A model generated the notes under the pieces. It ran no database searches. It was not told where the DNA came from and worked only from the letters and a program-made list of their open reading frames with translations. From Mycteria americana (taxonomy: Eukaryota > Chordata > Aves > Ciconiiformes > Ciconiidae), in NCBI RefSeq assembly GCF_035582795.1, contig NC_134366.1, forward strand, positions 28,753,661 through 28,817,660: 64,000 nucleotides of DNA. The letters are read 5' to 3'. Shown piece by piece: positions 61,294-64,000 of the stretch; within the stretch, counting starts at the first letter, position 1; every line of letters starts with the position of its first letter. Made by a program: the position numbers and the translations under genes.

Positions 61294-64000
61294 ACAAGCA
61301 AGATCCAAAATGCGCCTTTTCTGCTCTTGAAAAAGAGATACATGTAAGCAGGGGTTTCTGATATCCTAAAATGACACAGTCCTGATTTCTGCACCGCACT
61401 GCTATTAGTGCATTTTTCTCTTAACATGATGCAATCTCTGTAGTCTTGTGCAGAAAATTATACCTAATCAACCCCAAATGCATGGTGCTCCAGCCGTAAG
61501 GTATTTCTCTTGCAAATAGTGTTATTAAAAATAAATAAAGGAGGCAATCAAAACATGTCTGTTTCTGAAAATGTGAATGCTAACGATAGCAAAGAGAATA
61601 AATTTCCTACCAGCTCACTCTTCTCATGTTCAAAGTGTATAATTTTGAAATCCCTTGTCTTCCATCAGCTCTGCTCCTATAATTTTTATTTTTGTTGCCT
61701 CAACAAGATGATGCAGTTCAGCAGAACCAGCACCTCCGAAAATCATACTTGCTTTCTAAAACGGGTAGGCTGTGCCAATTTCCTTAGTGAGCGGCACTGG
61801 GTTGGAAATGTTACACAGCTATGGTATCAGCGTAGCATCCAGAAGAAGAATATGCTGTGCTGAAAGGAAGGCTTTGGCTCCAGTTCATGCAAGCAAATCA
61901 ATCCAGAGCTGAGGGATACAGCATGAACTAGATCCAGTCCAGGGTTGTACAGGCTTCTAGGTGGTCAGAAGAAAATCTAGACTGTCCAAAAAGGGCCAAT
62001 ACTGCGCACGGAAGCAAGAGCAGCAAATATGAGCAACGTGTTGATATAAAGCTCTGCATGAAAGGCGGTCACCCTAATCCATGGAGACTTGAGTACCACT
62101 GCGTGTTGATTTTATCAGGAGTCAAGAGTGTGCTCAAAGTGAAGCATCATCTTGTAGGCTCTGTTTATAGGATAAGTGAGCGGTCCAAAGCTCTGTACAA
62201 TTTCATGTGTTACTCTCTCAGATTTCATCCCGTAGAGAGCAGAAGAGGGAATGTGAGCGAAGGGGTAGGGAATTGACCCTAATGTCACAACCCCACTGCT
62301 CAACAATGGGCTTTTCACAGTGCTGTTTGCAAGGAAGAAAAGGGGAGAGGGGGAGAGGGAGGCGACTGAAGGAGAAAAGGCAAAACACAGGAAAGAAAAA
62401 AATGATAAGGTGTTACTAGTTCAGTCTGTGGTTATAAAGATCTAAAAATGGTCTTCCTCATAGCAATAAAACAGAAATCTGTGATAAAAATGATCTGACA
62501 GTCAAAATATTACAGAAAGTTCTGCACCTTCTGTACATCGGATTTAGACGTCCCCTGCAGGGGACGCAGGGATGCTAGCAATGGGACAACTGTGGGCTGG
62601 ATTTCCCTCCTCAAATAATTCCAGAGCGTCAGAATTGGCATTTGATTCCTGACTGGCAGCATTCAGGATGCAGGACAAAACAGGAATGTGTGTATCTCCG
62701 AAGCTGCTTGTTTGGATATGACATTGGGTTTTGGTTCTGAATGGTTATATTGTATTGAGAAAAAAAAATCAAGAGCAAGAAAATGTCTTCCATATTTTTC
62801 TGATATGTGTAACTTCTTTAAACAGAGCTCTTATGGGATGTGAACTTTCATGTTAAACACAGTGACACCTAATAATGAATAAAAAATAAATCAGATGCAG
62901 ATTTCTTGGCTGCTGTGGTACGTTACCACACCATCCATGACTTCTGCAAGTGGTCATGCATGTTAGTGGTTTTCTTACTGCAGTAACCAACCGAGATGCG
63001 GCCTGAAAACTGTAAGTGTGACACTCGTGTCCCTGTTTACTGCTAGTATAAACCTTCTGCCTTTTACGCTGGCAGGTGGGTGCACGTGTGTATGTGTCCG
63101 CAGGTGTGTTCCACAATAATTCTGGGTAATAAGCAAACACTCTCCAGAGTCCACCCAGTTATTCTCTTCCCTTGTTTGACTTTTACTTACATTTCCCATG
63201 AACTTGGTTACATCGGAACTGTTAAGAAAAAATATTTGTTCAGATAATAAAGGGTGGGCTTTTTTTCATCCAAACCCCAAAAATCTGCTGAATCTCTTGA
63301 CCAGCAAGAAGACAGTCAGTGGTAACCTTCCCTCTCCCTCCGAAAAGCATTGCATTGCCTGGGTTATTTGTTTAAAGGGACACTGTGACGTCAAACTGGG
63401 ACCTAAAGATAGTAATTGTAAACACATTTTTTTTTAACAAACCGAAGACTTGTGGAGATATTTCTATGTTTATCATTTCCAGTGGATACAGGGGATTTTG
63501 GTAGATCTTTATTACAAATAAACATCTTCTACTCGGCCAATGCATCCCAGACAATGCAGCCTTATGCTCATGCATGGGAGTCAGGGAGAGAAAATGAGGA
63601 GAAATTCATTACTTTGAATCAACCCATTTTGTTTGTCCGAGTTAGGAGAATGAGGAAATACAGAGACGCAGTTAAATACTTGAAAAATGTTTATAAAGTC
63701 TCAGAAAATAAAGGTGGGAGCGTTAAGCACCCTAGTTAAAAACACAGATGGAGGAATATTTGTCCTCAAGTGTGCCAGACCTCTGCTGTTGCCAGTTAAA
63801 CAGAGTGGGGAAGGGCCTTTTACATCAATTTTTGTTTCCTTGTTTTCAATACAGAAGTCTGCTTGCATATGTGGGTGCATAAAGATGTGTCTTCTTCCCA
63901 CGTGTGTAGAGATGAACCAGGGAGGTTTGCACACACAGAGCTGCACATTTCATGGCACATTTCATGAGTGAGCTGGCGTTATTCACCTTTGGGTGCTCAC
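61294..64000. other. Intergenic DNA to window end
   Basis: No gene, recent transposon or strong motif cluster supported. In other vertebrates SDHAF3 lies further out on the DLX5 side; none of it is recognised here. Confidence 0.45.

Overview
The window is bird genomic DNA holding the DLX6-DLX5 homeobox bigene cluster, read from a three-exon DLX6 on the + strand (CDS 28370-31898) and a three-exon DLX5 on the - strand (CDS 43212-40874). The two genes point at each other, tail to tail, with about 9 kb between their stop codons, which is the standard vertebrate DLX bigene arrangement. Both predicted proteins (268 and 290 residues) have intact homeodomains, clean GT-AG introns and the DLX family intron phases. 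A bird is indicated by the protein sequences together with CR1 LINE 3' ends (46503-46828, 59430-59613) and LTRs of an ERV family that I recognise from neoavian genomes. The species cannot be named from this. No other protein-coding gene can be supported; the many long open frames in the GC-rich parts are open on both strands and are composition artefacts.

Layout. 1-13.9 kb: AT-rich intergenic DNA upstream of DLX6, with a few very old amniote repeats and some TAAT-rich blocks, but no gene. 13.9-27.4 kb: alternating CpG islands and TAAT-rich AT blocks that look like conserved enhancers. 27.4-28.4 kb: DLX6 CpG-island promoter with a CRE, a CCAAT box and a perfect 34-bp-arm inverted repeat (27671-27741). 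28.4-32.85 kb: DLX6. 32.85-40.5 kb: DLX6-DLX5 intergenic region, with TAAT-rich blocks at 33.89-34.12, 35.47-35.88 and 36.28-36.45 kb; two of these are probably the forebrain/branchial enhancers called I56i and I56ii in mammals and fish. 40.5-43.4 kb: DLX5. 43.5-46.25 kb: CpG islands upstream of DLX5. 46.4-64 kb: AT-rich DNA where all the lineage-specific transposons in the window lie (two CR1 pieces, three related ERV LTRs), mixed with further possible regulatory blocks.

How it works together (family knowledge): DLX5 and DLX6 are co-expressed transcription factors for branchial arch, limb ectoderm (AER), otic, bone and forebrain GABAergic neuron development. They share intergenic enhancers that DLX1/2 bind through TAAT cores, and in mammals an antisense lncRNA (Evf2/DLX6-AS1) starts in the intergenic region. 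The absence of recent transposons between about 10.3 and 46.4 kb fits a regulatory landscape that does not tolerate insertions. Conservation claims here are inferred from base composition, motif content and position, not from an alignment.
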